Source: JAGOJE01 sp964553715
Lineage (GTDB): Bacteria > Pseudomonadota > Alphaproteobacteria > Rickettsiales > Rickettsiaceae
Reading direction: 5' to 3'
Assembly (NCBI GenBank): GCA_964553715.1
Contig: CAZKKY010000004.1
Location: forward strand, 11,536 to 75,535
Length of the DNA stretch: 64,000 nucleotides
In this document: positions 1 to 8,950 of the stretch, piece after piece
Layout: each line of letters opens with the position of its first letter
Numbering within the stretch: position 1 is the stretch's first letter
Translations under genes and position numbers: made by a program
The notes under the pieces: generated by a model
Told to the model about the DNA's origin: nothing
The model's database searches: none
What the model saw: the letters and a program-made list of their open reading frames with translations, nothing else

Positions 1-1383
1 AAGATCTTCAGCCATTTTTTTAGTCAATGTAGTAACAAGAACTCTAAATCCTCTGCTTATTACATCTTGGGCTTCTGATATCATATCTTCTACCTGATTA
101 GTTACAGGTTTTATGATACATACAGGATCCAGCAGTCCTGTAGGGCGGATTATTTGTTCTACTATTTCTCCGCTTGTTTTATTTAGCTCATATTCAGCAG
201 GAGTAGCAGAAACAAAAATTGTTTGAGGACGAAAATCTTCCCATTCCTCAAAAGTAAGAGGCCTGTTGTCTAAAGCTGATGGCAGACGAAATCCGTAATC
301 TACAAGATTAGTTTTTCTCGCTTTGTCGCCATTATACATAGCCCTTACCTGAGGAATCGTTACATGGCTTTCATCAACGAATAATAAAGCGTCTTTAGGA
401 AGATATTCAAATAAAGTTGGAGGAGGAGACCCCGCCGGCCGTGATGTTAAATATCTAGAATAATTTTCTATTCCTTTACAAGATCCTGTCTCCATAAGCA
501 TCTCAATATCATATTGTGTTCTTTGCTCTAACCTTCGTGCTTCTACAATTTTTCCATGAGACTCAAAAAAATTAAGCTGCAAGCGCAAATCCTCATAAAC
601 CTCTGGAATCATTCTTTCAATAACGGATTTTGGAGTAACAAAATGAGAACTAGCATAAAGAACAGCCTGATCTAAATCTGATATTTTAGATCCCGTCAGA
701 GGATCAAATTCACTTATAGCTTCAAGCTCATCTCCAAAAAAAGAAAGCCTCCAGGCCTTTTGGCTATAATGAGCTGGGAATACATCCACATTTTCTCCTT
801 TTACCCTAAAAGTACCGCGTTCAAAATTCAAATCGTTTCTCTCGTATTGTAACTGAACTAAATTATCTAATAATTCTTTCCTTAAATATTTTTGTCCCTT
901 TTTTATATATAGAGTCATTGAGGAGTACAGCTCAGGTGAGCCAAGACCATATATACAAGAGACAGAAGCAACTACTATAACGTCTCTTCTCTCTAGCAAA
1001 GATCTTGTAGCAGAATGACGCATTAGATCTATCTGCTCATTAATTGAGGAATCTTTCTCGATAAAAGTATCTGTGCGTGGAATGTAAGCTTCTGGCTGGT
1101 AATAGTCATAATAAGATACAAAATATTCCACAGCATTATTAGGAAATATTTCTTTCATTTCAGAATATATTTGGGCCGCTAAAGTTTTATTATGTGCCAT
1201 AATGAGCGATGGCCTATTACTTCTTTCTATGATATTAGCCATAGTAAAGGTCTTTCCAGAACCAGTAATCCCTAGCAATACTTGATCTTTTTTATTATGA
1301 TTAAGACCTTTAAGAAGCTGTTCTATAGCAACAGGCTGATCTCCAGATGGTATAAATTCGGATACAATTTTAAATTTATTCAT
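1..1383 (-). CDS. uvrB: UvrABC system protein B, N-terminal 461 residues (cut by window edge)
   Basis: UvrB is the DNA-damage verification helicase of nucleotide excision repair; it is loaded by UvrA and then recruits UvrC. The minus-strand translation begins MNKFKIVSEF and shows Walker A GITGSGKT at residues 38-45, the YYDYYQPEAYIP beta-hairpin region that clamps one DNA strand, the VDESHVTIPQ helicase motif and the GFRLPSALDNRPL stretch typical of the family. The frame is open to base 1, so about two thirds of the usual ~660 residues are present and the C-terminus lies outside the window. The ATG at 1383 lies 55 bp after the gyrB stop on the same strand, so the two may be co-transcribed. 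No strong Shine-Dalgarno is visible. Confidence 0.96.
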   Translation of the reverse strand, partial: MNKFKIVSEFIPSGDQPVAIEQLLKGLNHNKKDQVLLGITGSGKTFTMANIIERSNRPSLIMAHNKTLAAQIYSEMKEIFPNNAVEYFVSYYDYYQPEAYIPRTDTFIEKDSSINEQIDLMRHSATRSLLERRDVIVVASVSCIYGLGSPELYSSMTLYIKKGQKYLRKELLDNLVQLQYERNDLNFERGTFRVKGENVDVFPAHYSQKAWRLSFFGDELEAISEFDPLTGSKISDLDQAVLYASSHFVTPKSVIERMIPEVYEDLRLQLNFFESHGKIVEARRLEQRTQYDIEMLMETGSCKGIENYSRYLTSRPAGSPPPTLFEYLPKDALLFVDESHVTIPQVRAMYNGDKARKTNLVDYGFRLPSALDNRPLTFEEWEDFRPQTIFVSATPAEYELNKTSGEIVEQIIRPTGLLDPVCIIKPVTNQVEDMISEAQDVISRGFRVLVTTLTKKMAEDL

Positions 1384-1438
1384 ACTTTATCTGGCAACCA
1401 AAAGCTTCAGCTAGTTTGTGCATATTCTAAAATAGATC

Positions 1439-3859
1439 TTATACATCTAAATTCATCACATTTAATGCATTAGATTGAATAAAATCTCTGCGAGGTTCAA
1501 CAACATTACCCATGAGTGTAGAGAATACTTCCTCGGCAGAATCTGTATCATTTACCTTCACTTGTAGCAATCTTCTTGTCTTAGGGTTGAGTGTTGTTTC
1601 CCATAACTGCTCTGAATTCATCTCTCCAAGCCCTTTAAACCGCTGTATAGAAAGCCCCTTTTTACTAGACTCTATAATTGCTTCTAGTAATTCAGATGGC
1701 ATATCCACTTCTATTACATTGGACTTTACTGTAAAAATAAGTTTCTCTTTGAATAAATCATGAAGGAGAGATGCATATTTTTCAAGTTGTACAAATTCAG
1801 GCGCTGTAATATAGGATTTACAAAATATATGAGATTCCTTAATACCACGAACTAACCTGAAAAATTCTACTTTATCTTCAGACTTACTCACTTCCCATGA
1901 TGTTTTATCAGGTTCAATTGCTTTACTAGACAGCTTAGCTAGAATTTTATCTGATAAATTATTAGAACTATCAAACAAAGAATCCGTAATACCACCAGCA
2001 ATAGCTATCGCTTCTGCTATTCTAATAGAAATCTTACGTTTTACTTGATCTAAAGATGTAACAAATTTTTCTAAAATATTGGCAATATTTACAAAATCTT
2101 CGCCTTGAATAGTTTGGGATGAGCTTTGCAAGGAAGCATCATTAACAATAGTATTAATTAAATATTCTTGTAGAGCTTTTTCGTTTTTAATATATGTCTC
2201 GCTGTTTCCGCGTTTTATTTTATATAGAGGTGGCTGGGCAATGTACAAATATCCACGATCTATAATCTCACGCATATGTCTATAGAAAAATGTCAAAAGT
2301 AAGGTACGTATGTGCGAACCATCAACATCAGCATCTGTCATGATAATAATTTTATGATAGCGAATTTTATCTGCAGAAAAATCTTCACTCCCTATTCCTG
2401 TACCAAGAGCAGTAATCAAAGTGCCTACCTGCTCAGAGCCAAGCATTCTATCGAATCTTGCACGTTCTACGTTCAATATTTTGCCCCTAAGTGGCAAAAT
2501 CGCTTGATGTTTTCTGTCTCTTCCTTGCTTCGCAGTGCCGCCAGCGGAATCTCCTTCTACTATAAATACTTCAGATTTTGCTGGGTCTTTCTCCTGGCAA
2601 TCTGCTAGTTTACCTGGTAGATTAGAAATCTCAAGCACAGATTTTCTACGCGTAAGTTCACGGGCTTTCCGCGCTGCTTCTCTTGCTACTGCGGCTTCTA
2701 TAATCTTAGATATGATATTTTTAGCATCCTGAGGGTGCTCTTCAAACCATTGCATTAATTTATCGTAAGTAGCGTTCTCCACAACTGTGCGAACCTCAGA
2801 GCTCACAAGTTTATCTTTTGTCTGAGAAGAAAATTTAGGATCAGGAACTTTAACCGAAAGAACACAAGAAAGCCCTTCTCTAGCATCATCTCCAGATAAA
2901 GTAACTTTGGCTTTTTTATTTAATCCATTATCATTTATATAGTTATTGATAACTCTTGTAAGAGCAGCCTTAAATCCTATAACGTGTGTACCACCATCTC
3001 TTTGTCTTATATTGTTAGTAAAGCTAAGAAGATTTTCATGATATGAATCATTCCACTGCATTGCAATTTCAACACTAATGCCTGACTTTTGATCAGACGC
3101 GCTAAGAGAAATAGTAGAATGAGCAGGAACCTTACTACGGTCTATGTATTGTACATAAGCCTCAACACCACCATCATATAAAAATTCTATATTTTTTTCT
3201 TCTGCTCCGCTTTTATCTATCAGAGAAATTCTTACTCCAGAATTTAAAAATGCAAGTTCTCTTAAACGATGTTCTAAAGTAGAAAAGTGAAACTCAATAT
3301 TACTGAAAATTTCAATAGATGGATAGAATGTTACCTCGGTACCTTTACGTCCAGCAGACTTACCAACTAAGGCAAGTGGAGCCTCTGCAACTCCGTCTTT
3401 AAATCTCATGAAATGCTCGTTACCATTACGCCAGATTCGAAGTTCAAGCCAGTCTGATAAAGCGTTAACTACAGAAACACCAACACCATGTAACCCACCA
3501 GAAACTTTATATGAGTTTTGATCAAATTTACCACCAGCATGAAGTTGAGTCATGATCACTTCAGCAGCAGACACCCCTTCTTCTTCATGAATATCTGTAG
3601 GAATACCCCGTCCGTTATCACGCACAGTAACAGAACCATTTGCATTCAATATTACTTCTACAAGATCGCAATGCCCTGCTAAAGACTCATCTATCGCATT
3701 ATCTACAACTTCATAAACCATGTGATGAAGACCAGACCCATCATCTGTGTCGCCTATATACATACCAGGGCGTTTACGTACAGCTTCTAGGCCACGTAAC
3801 ACCTTAATAGAACTCGCGCCATATCCTTCTTCTTCTGTTAGGTAATCATTATTTTCCAT
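1439..3859 (-). CDS. gyrB: DNA gyrase subunit B
   Basis: ATPase subunit of the type II topoisomerase that negatively supercoils DNA with GyrA. The order is GHKL ATPase domain (EVVDNAIDE; GGLHGVGVSVVNALS), transducer domain, Toprim domain (EGDSAGGTAKQGRD and DADVDGSHIRTLL) and the C-terminal GyrA-contact region (QRFKGLGEMN). At 806 residues it is a normal length. The frame can be extended 15 codons upstream to a TTG at 3904, but the ATG at 3859 (MENNDYLTEE) places the conserved GASSIKVLRGLEAVRKRP block about 15 residues from the start, as is usual, so I chose the ATG. uvrB follows on the same strand. Confidence 0.96.
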   Translation of the reverse strand: MENNDYLTEEEGYGASSIKVLRGLEAVRKRPGMYIGDTDDGSGLHHMVYEVVDNAIDESLAGHCDLVEVILNANGSVTVRDNGRGIPTDIHEEEGVSAAEVIMTQLHAGGKFDQNSYKVSGGLHGVGVSVVNALSDWLELRIWRNGNEHFMRFKDGVAEAPLALVGKSAGRKGTEVTFYPSIEIFSNIEFHFSTLEHRLRELAFLNSGVRISLIDKSGAEEKNIEFLYDGGVEAYVQYIDRSKVPAHSTISLSASDQKSGISVEIAMQWNDSYHENLLSFTNNIRQRDGGTHVIGFKAALTRVINNYINDNGLNKKAKVTLSGDDAREGLSCVLSVKVPDPKFSSQTKDKLVSSEVRTVVENATYDKLMQWFEEHPQDAKNIISKIIEAAVAREAARKARELTRRKSVLEISNLPGKLADCQEKDPAKSEVFIVEGDSAGGTAKQGRDRKHQAILPLRGKILNVERARFDRMLGSEQVGTLITALGTGIGSEDFSADKIRYHKIIIMTDADVDGSHIRTLLLTFFYRHMREIIDRGYLYIAQPPLYKIKRGNSETYIKNEKALQEYLINTIVNDASLQSSSQTIQGEDFVNIANILEKFVTSLDQVKRKISIRIAEAIAIAGGITDSLFDSSNNLSDKILAKLSSKAIEPDKTSWEVSKSEDKVEFFRLVRGIKESHIFCKSYITAPEFVQLEKYASLLHDLFKEKLIFTVKSNVIEVDMPSELLEAIIESSKKGLSIQRFKGLGEMNSEQLWETTLNPKTRRLLQVKVNDTDSAEEVFSTLMGNVVEPRRDFIQSNALNVMNLDV

Positions 3860-4267
3860 AGTATAGCTATTCCATTTTTGATTTTTTAAATTTACAGAAA
3901 TCAATATATAAGATAAGCATTATCTTTTAAAGGAAAACTTTCTAAATCATCCTAAAACCTTCGCATTTAAGAATTGGTTATCATAATATTAAGTATAGAT
4001 GTTCTTTGACATTACAAACGTCTATGTTTGCGCTATTTAAATTTTCCTATTTGTTATGGTGTTAAACCAGTAATTCTAGATATTTTTTCTATAGATTATT
4101 TCTACTATATAATGATTACCCTTTTCGCCTTCTACTACCCAAGGTCTGCTATGCTTCTTTTTAGATATTTTATCGCATAATCAAAGCTGATTAAGTGAGT
4201 CATACCATGACCTTTTTCTTTCTATTTTTTAACATTAATCTTATTAAAAACCAAGTAACTTAAAGTG
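3860..4267. other. Non-coding stretch upstream of gyrB
   Basis: About 400 bp without a supportable gene, between the gyrB start and the small lipoprotein gene, both on the minus strand. It holds a short perfect dyad, AAGATAA-gca-TTATCTT at 3910-3926, about 50 bp upstream of the gyrB ATG, which could be an operator or simply AT-rich chance. I saw no clear -35/-10 pair, tRNA or open frame of note. Confidence 0.4.
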
Positions 4268-4381
4268 CTAGTAGAAATATGAATTTAGATTTGCATCTTC
4301 TTTTGGCATGGTAAGTGGTTTCTTTATCCCGCAGGAAGATAAGCATAATATAGTAGTAAGGATTATAATGATATATTGCAT
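4268..4381 (-). CDS. Small LptM/YifL-like lipoprotein (37 aa)
   Basis: A 37-codon minus-strand frame beginning MQYIIIILTTILCLSSCGIK. It has a hydrophobic signal segment, a lipobox LSSC with the acceptor Cys at residue 17, then GIKKPL and a Pro a few residues on, in a short polar tail. This is the layout of the YifL/LptM family, where Cys-Gly-[LIV]-Lys-[GK]-Pro-Leu followed by Pro is diagnostic. LptM is an outer-membrane lipoprotein that assists oxidative maturation of the LptD LPS translocon. It sits alone between gyrB and a divergent thiol oxidoreductase gene. The tail is shorter than in E. coli. There is no strong ribosome-binding site, only a G-rich patch about 10 nt upstream. The family call is by motif only. 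Confidence 0.55.
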   Translation of the reverse strand: MQYIIIILTTILCLSSCGIKKPLTMPKEDANLNSYFY

Positions 4382-4448
4382 AAAGACTTGCCCCGTTTAT
4401 GCTATTTAGTATATAGTGAGTTTAGTTTAGAGCAATTGAATTTTAGAT

Positions 4449-5150
4449 ATGAAAAAGATAATTCTATATATTTACGCTATCATAATTACTACAATTTTTG
4501 TAGCGCCCGTACATGGAAACGATAGCAAAACAAATACAGAAAAATTACCCTTCAAATATGAAGAATATAAACCATTATCCGTACCAGATGATGTAGCAAT
4601 ATTTGATATTGATGGTAATAAACATTACTTTGAAGAATTTGAAGGCAAGACATTACTTGTAGTGTTTTGGGCTACATGGTGCGCTCCATGCGTTCAAGAA
4701 ATGCTAGATCTAGATATGTTGCAAAAAGACTTCAGAAAACTTCCTTTTGTTGTTATCCCAATATCTGAAGATTATAATGGTGTTTCTATTGTATCAAAAT
4801 TTTATAAGGATAATGAAATAAGGCATCTTGCTTTGTATCATGATTACAGAAATTCAATTTTTAATGAGTTCAAAGTAATAGGTATGCCTACTAGTTTTGT
4901 TATAACTCCAGATGGTAAAAATGTTGCAAGCTTTAAAGGAAGCGTGAATTGGTATGATGAAGAGGTTCGTAAGATTCTTTTATCTCATATTCCTGGTAAT
5001 CCTGTTGAGCCCAAAAATAGCTATAAAGATAACTCATTAAACCAAATGCCTAGCAATAGCAATAAGGTAGCAAGTGATGCTAATAATACAGCAGAAAAAG
5101 ATACAAAACAGGATAATCAATCTGCAAATAACAACCAAAAATCAGAGTAA
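4449..5150 (+). CDS. TlpA/ResA-like periplasmic thiol-disulfide oxidoreductase
   Basis: An exported thioredoxin-fold protein of 233 residues. Residues 1-23 form a signal peptide (MKKIILYIYAIIITTIFVAP, with cleavage after VHG likely). The redox motif WCAPC is at Cys78 and Cys81, and the cis-Pro loop reads VIGMPTSFVI. The last ~55 residues are a low-complexity Asn/Lys/Gln/Ser tail not seen in ordinary TlpA/ResA proteins. Such proteins reduce apocytochrome c or other exported thiol substrates; the partner here is not identifiable. sppA begins 4 nt after its stop and is probably co-transcribed. Confidence 0.85.
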   Translation: MKKIILYIYAIIITTIFVAPVHGNDSKTNTEKLPFKYEEYKPLSVPDDVAIFDIDGNKHYFEEFEGKTLLVVFWATWCAPCVQEMLDLDMLQKDFRKLPFVVIPISEDYNGVSIVSKFYKDNEIRHLALYHDYRNSIFNEFKVIGMPTSFVITPDGKNVASFKGSVNWYDEEVRKILLSHIPGNPVEPKNSYKDNSLNQMPSNSNKVASDANNTAEKDTKQDNQSANNNQKSE

Positions 5151-5154
5151 AATT

Positions 5155-6066
5155 ATGAACAATAAAAGATCTAACAATGCAAACACTGCGTCTTCAGACC
5201 AGCTTTTAATGGAAGAAGAGCTAAGTAAATTTGGTAATTTCTTTTCTGTTTTATCAGAAAAATTTTCGTCTAACGGAGTTGTTGCTATATTACGTTTGAG
5301 TGGGGTTATAGGCAAAAAAAGTGTTAAAGACGGACTATCGTTAGAATCTATCAACAACTCAATAGAGAAGGCTTTTAAGATTTCTAAACTCAAAGCTGTG
5401 TGTATTATTATTAATTCTCCTGGTGGCTCTCCTGTGCAATCAGAACTTATTGCATCTAGAATTATTTCCTTATCTAAAGAAAAAAATGTACCTGTATATA
5501 GTTTTATAGAAGACGTTGGGGCTTCTGGTGGTTACTGGCTTGCATGCGCGGGGGATGAAATCTATGCTTCAAGAAGTTCTATAGTAGGCAGCATTGGTGT
5601 TATATCTAGTAGTTTTGGATTTCAGGAAGCGATATCCAAACTTGGTATAGAACGCAGAATATATAGTCAAGGTAAAAATAAATCTGTACTTGATCCTTTC
5701 AGCAAAGAAAAAAAAGAAGACGTAGAAATTATACGCAAAATACAAAAAAACATACATCAACATTTTATTGATTATGTAAAGTCAAGAAGGAAATCTCGTC
5801 TCACCCAAAGTGATGATATTTTATTTAATGGTGAGTTTTGGTCAGGAGAAACGGCTCTGGAATTTGGACTAATAGATGGAATAACTGATCTATACACCTT
5901 TATTAAGAAAAAATTTGGGGATAAAATAAAAATTGAATATATCACGGCAAAACAATCTTGGCTCAAACAAAAGATAGGTGTTTATAGAAATGGCAATGAT
6001 ATTATTGATGATATTTTAAGTAAGGTGAAAAACGATCTTATATCAAAAAAATTTGATTTATACTAA
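5155..6066 (+). CDS. sppA: Signal peptide peptidase SppA, S49 family, short form
   Basis: A serine protease of the S49 (ClpP-like fold) family that degrades cleaved signal peptides; 303 residues. The nucleophile Ser124 lies in GASGGYW and the general base Lys176 in GKNKSVLDPF, a 52-residue spacing that matches the Ser/Lys dyad of the short Gram-positive-type SppA. The frame could extend 27 codons upstream into the preceding gene, but the ATG at 5155 lies just after that gene's stop and avoids the overlap. There is no evident N-terminal membrane segment, which most SppA proteins have, so this one may be soluble or peripherally bound. Confidence 0.9.
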   Translation: MNNKRSNNANTASSDQLLMEEELSKFGNFFSVLSEKFSSNGVVAILRLSGVIGKKSVKDGLSLESINNSIEKAFKISKLKAVCIIINSPGGSPVQSELIASRIISLSKEKNVPVYSFIEDVGASGGYWLACAGDEIYASRSSIVGSIGVISSSFGFQEAISKLGIERRIYSQGKNKSVLDPFSKEKKEDVEIIRKIQKNIHQHFIDYVKSRRKSRLTQSDDILFNGEFWSGETALEFGLIDGITDLYTFIKKKFGDKIKIEYITAKQSWLKQKIGVYRNGNDIIDDILSKVKNDLISKKFDLY

Positions 6067-6190
6067 AAATGATTTCATCAAAATTCTAATGATTAATTTT
6101 TGCTAGATATTTTATTAGGTACTTTTTCGTCAAATTTGATGCATTTATAGATTATTCTATTTTAAATCTTTTATTAGTATTCAGATTTTT

Positions 6191-6220
6191 TTGACATAAT
6201 TTTAATATCTTTGCTAAAAT
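6191..6220 (+). promoter_or_regulatory. Sigma70-type promoter of acnA
   Basis: A perfect -35 TTGACA (6191-6196), an 18-bp spacer and -10 TAAAAT (6215-6220), preceded by TGC as in an extended -10. Transcription would begin near 6227, about 22 nt before the acnA ATG, which has an AAAGG ribosome-binding site. Confidence 0.6.
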
Positions 6221-6248
6221 CATGATAATAAGAAATTAAAAGGTTAAT

Positions 6249-8873
6249 ATGATTCTAAAAAGCAAAGACTCTCTGAAGTCTATTTCAGAAATGGTAGTAG
6301 GAGGCAAGGTATATAAATATTTTTCCTTAAAAAAAGCTTCTAATGCCCTTGGTTTTGATCTAAAGAAATTACCATATTCAATGAGAGTTTTGTTAGAAAA
6401 TATTTTGCGTCATGAGGATGGAGAAAACAATAATCTTGCTTCTTTAAATTCTTTTACATCTTGGATTTCTAATAAAGGGAAGTCTAATGAAGAAGTTGGA
6501 TTCTTTCCATCTAGGGTTTTAATACAAGATTTTACTGGCGTTCCAGCAATCGTAGATCTTGCTGCTATGAGAGACGCCATGTCAAAACTGGGTGGCGATG
6601 TATCCAAAATCAACCCTTTAATCCCAGTAGATCTCGTGATTGATCATTCAGTACAGGTTGATTTTTCAGGCGCAGAAGATTCCTTTGTGAAAAATGTATC
6701 CATAGAAATGGATCGTAATAGAGAGCGTTATGAATTTTTAAGATGGGGGCAAGAATCATTCAAAAACTTTAGAGTAGTGCCGCCAGGTACTGGAATTTGT
6801 CATCAGGTAAATTTAGAATATTTAGCTAAAGTAGTATGGGATAATCAAGGCTTTGCCTATCCAGATACATTAGTTGGTACAGATAGTCATACTACCATGA
6901 TAAACGGTCTTTCTGTGTTAGGTTGGGGCGTAGGCGGAATAGAGGCAGAAGCTGCGATGCTTGGACAGTCTCTTCCTATGATTTTACCAGAAGTAGTAGG
7001 CGTAAAGCTCACAGGCATGCTAAAAAGCGGAATAACAGCTACAGATCTTGTTCTTACTATTACTGAAGCATTAAGAAAAAAAGGAGTAGTTGGAAAATTT
7101 GTAGAATTTTATGGCCCTGGTATTTCGTCTATAACACTTGCTGATAGGGCAACTATTTCTAATATGTCACCTGAATATGGTGCAACATGTGGCTTTTTCC
7201 CAGTAGATGATAATACTATAGAATATCTAAAACTTACATCTAGGACGCCTCTTGAGATTTCTCTTGTAGAGCATTACGCAAAAGAACAAGGTATGTGGCT
7301 TGATAGTGAAGATATTATTTATACAGATATATTAGAACTGAATTTGTCTAATTTAGAACCATCTATTGCTGGGCCTAAACGTCCTCAAGACAGGGTGCCA
7401 CTTAAAAATGCATCAAGCGAATTTAAGAAGATCACTAATAATTCACCAGTTCATGAAGATTCTGTTGTCAAAAATGGTGATGTCGTAATCAGCGCTATTA
7501 CTAGCTGTACCAATACTTCTAACCCTTCTGTTATGGTTGCTGCTGGACTTTTAGCAAAAAAAGCTGTGGAGCTTGGCCTTAACAAAAAGCCATGGGTGAA
7601 GACTTCTTTAGCCCCTGGATCAAAAGTTGTTACCGAATATCTTAAAAAAAGCGGGCTTGATAGTTATTTAGATAAGTTAGGATTTAATCTAGTAGGATAT
7701 GGATGTACTACTTGTATAGGAAATTCTGGTCCATTGTCTGAAGAGATAGAATCTTCTATCACAACAAGAGACTTAACAGTTGTATCTGTTCTTTCTGGTA
7801 ATAGAAATTTTGAAGGGCGAGTTCATCCACTTACTAAGGCAAATTATCTTGCATCCCCTCCTCTTGTAGTAGCTTACGCACTTTTAGGTACTATGAACGT
7901 TGATATTACTACAGAACCTATAGCGGTAGTAAACAAGAAGGAGATTTATTTAAAAGACATATGGCCCTCTTCAGAAGAGATAACAGAAGTAATTAACCAG
8001 TGTTTAAGCCCAGACTTATTCACCTCTAAATATAATGATGTATTTTCTGGAGATGATGAGTGGAAGTCTATTAAAATATCTAATACTCCTTCTTATACAT
8101 GGGATAAAAATAGTACTTATATTAATAACCCACCTTATTTTGAATCTATCACGAAGAATATATTAAAAAGTGAAGATATTTACTCAGCTAAAATTTTAGC
8201 AGTCTTTGGAGATTCAATAACAACCGATCATATTTCTCCTGCTGGTAACATTAGTAAGACTAGTCCTGCTGCTAAATATCTATTAGAACATGGAAATAAG
8301 CCAGAAGATTTTAATTCCTATGGTGCTAGAAGGGGAAATCATGAAATAATGATGAGAGGTACTTTTGCAAATATTCGTATCAAAAATGAATTATGTCCTG
8401 GAATAGAAGGAGGAGTTACCAAAACTCTTTCAGGAAATCAAGCTAGTATATTCGATGCTGCAATGGAATATAAAAACTCCTCTACTCCTCTTGTGATTTT
8501 TGCGGGTAGGGAATATGGATCTGGATCTTCAAGAGATTGGGCAGCAAAAGGTCCTATGCTTCTTGGCGTAAAGGCTATAATTGCAGAAAGCTATGAGCGC
8601 ATTCATAGGTCGAATTTAGTTGGTATGGGTATTATTCCTCTTATATTTACAAATGGTATGACAAGAAAATCCCTTGATCTAGATGGAAGCGAAACTATAG
8701 ATATTATAGGTATTAAAGATATTACTACTCATAAACAAGTAGAAGCAGTTATAAAAAAGAATGGACATTCTGATAGAAAAATTAACCTAATAGCGCAAAT
8801 CTTTACTTCTAGTGAAGTAGAATATATTAAGCATGGTGGGATATTACAAAAAGTACTATTAAGCCTTCTGTAA
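6249..8873 (+). CDS. acnA: Aconitate hydratase A
   Basis: A TCA-cycle enzyme interconverting citrate and isocitrate through a [4Fe-4S] cluster; 874 residues, the usual AcnA/IRP1-type length. The three cluster ligands are Cys420 (SCTNTSNPS), Cys486 and Cys489 (GYGCTTCIGNSG). Substrate-binding motifs GTDSHTTMINGLSVLGWGVG, GDSITTDHISPAG, SYGARRGNHE and YGSGSSRDWAAKG are all intact. It has its own strong promoter and stands as a single transcription unit, ending against the convergent suhB-like gene. An intact aconitase fits the TCA cycle retained in Rickettsiales. Confidence 0.97.
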   Translation: MILKSKDSLKSISEMVVGGKVYKYFSLKKASNALGFDLKKLPYSMRVLLENILRHEDGENNNLASLNSFTSWISNKGKSNEEVGFFPSRVLIQDFTGVPAIVDLAAMRDAMSKLGGDVSKINPLIPVDLVIDHSVQVDFSGAEDSFVKNVSIEMDRNRERYEFLRWGQESFKNFRVVPPGTGICHQVNLEYLAKVVWDNQGFAYPDTLVGTDSHTTMINGLSVLGWGVGGIEAEAAMLGQSLPMILPEVVGVKLTGMLKSGITATDLVLTITEALRKKGVVGKFVEFYGPGISSITLADRATISNMSPEYGATCGFFPVDDNTIEYLKLTSRTPLEISLVEHYAKEQGMWLDSEDIIYTDILELNLSNLEPSIAGPKRPQDRVPLKNASSEFKKITNNSPVHEDSVVKNGDVVISAITSCTNTSNPSVMVAAGLLAKKAVELGLNKKPWVKTSLAPGSKVVTEYLKKSGLDSYLDKLGFNLVGYGCTTCIGNSGPLSEEIESSITTRDLTVVSVLSGNRNFEGRVHPLTKANYLASPPLVVAYALLGTMNVDITTEPIAVVNKKEIYLKDIWPSSEEITEVINQCLSPDLFTSKYNDVFSGDDEWKSIKISNTPSYTWDKNSTYINNPPYFESITKNILKSEDIYSAKILAVFGDSITTDHISPAGNISKTSPAAKYLLEHGNKPEDFNSYGARRGNHEIMMRGTFANIRIKNELCPGIEGGVTKTLSGNQASIFDAAMEYKNSSTPLVIFAGREYGSGSSRDWAAKGPMLLGVKAIIAESYERIHRSNLVGMGIIPLIFTNGMTRKSLDLDGSETIDIIGIKDITTHKQVEAVIKKNGHSDRKINLIAQIFTSSEVEYIKHGGILQKVLLSLL

Positions 8874-8891
8874 GACTTATAAGAATAATAT

Positions 8892-8950
8892 TATAGCAGG
8901 ATAATGGCTACTACTTGCTTTGAACAGTAGAGTAAAGAGTACCTGCTATA
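8892..8950. terminator. Hairpin between convergent acnA and suhB-like genes
   Basis: A 9-bp perfect inverted repeat, TATAGCAGG (8892-8900) and CCTGCTATA (8942-8950), encloses a smaller CTACT/AGTAG stem. It spans the gap between the two convergent genes and covers the suhB-like stop codon. On the minus strand it is followed by an AT-rich stretch, on the plus strand by a mixed one. It is plausible as a bidirectional terminator, though the loop is long. Confidence 0.4.

Noticed and set aside
3860..3904. TTG start at 3904 for gyrB
   Set aside because: It adds 15 non-conserved residues; the ATG at 3859 fits family length and has the usual distance to the conserved N-terminal block.
4006..4039. 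TTGACA at 4006-4011 as a promoter in the gyrB upstream region
   Set aside because: No acceptable -10 element at 16-18 bp; the nearest TATTTA is 22 bp away.
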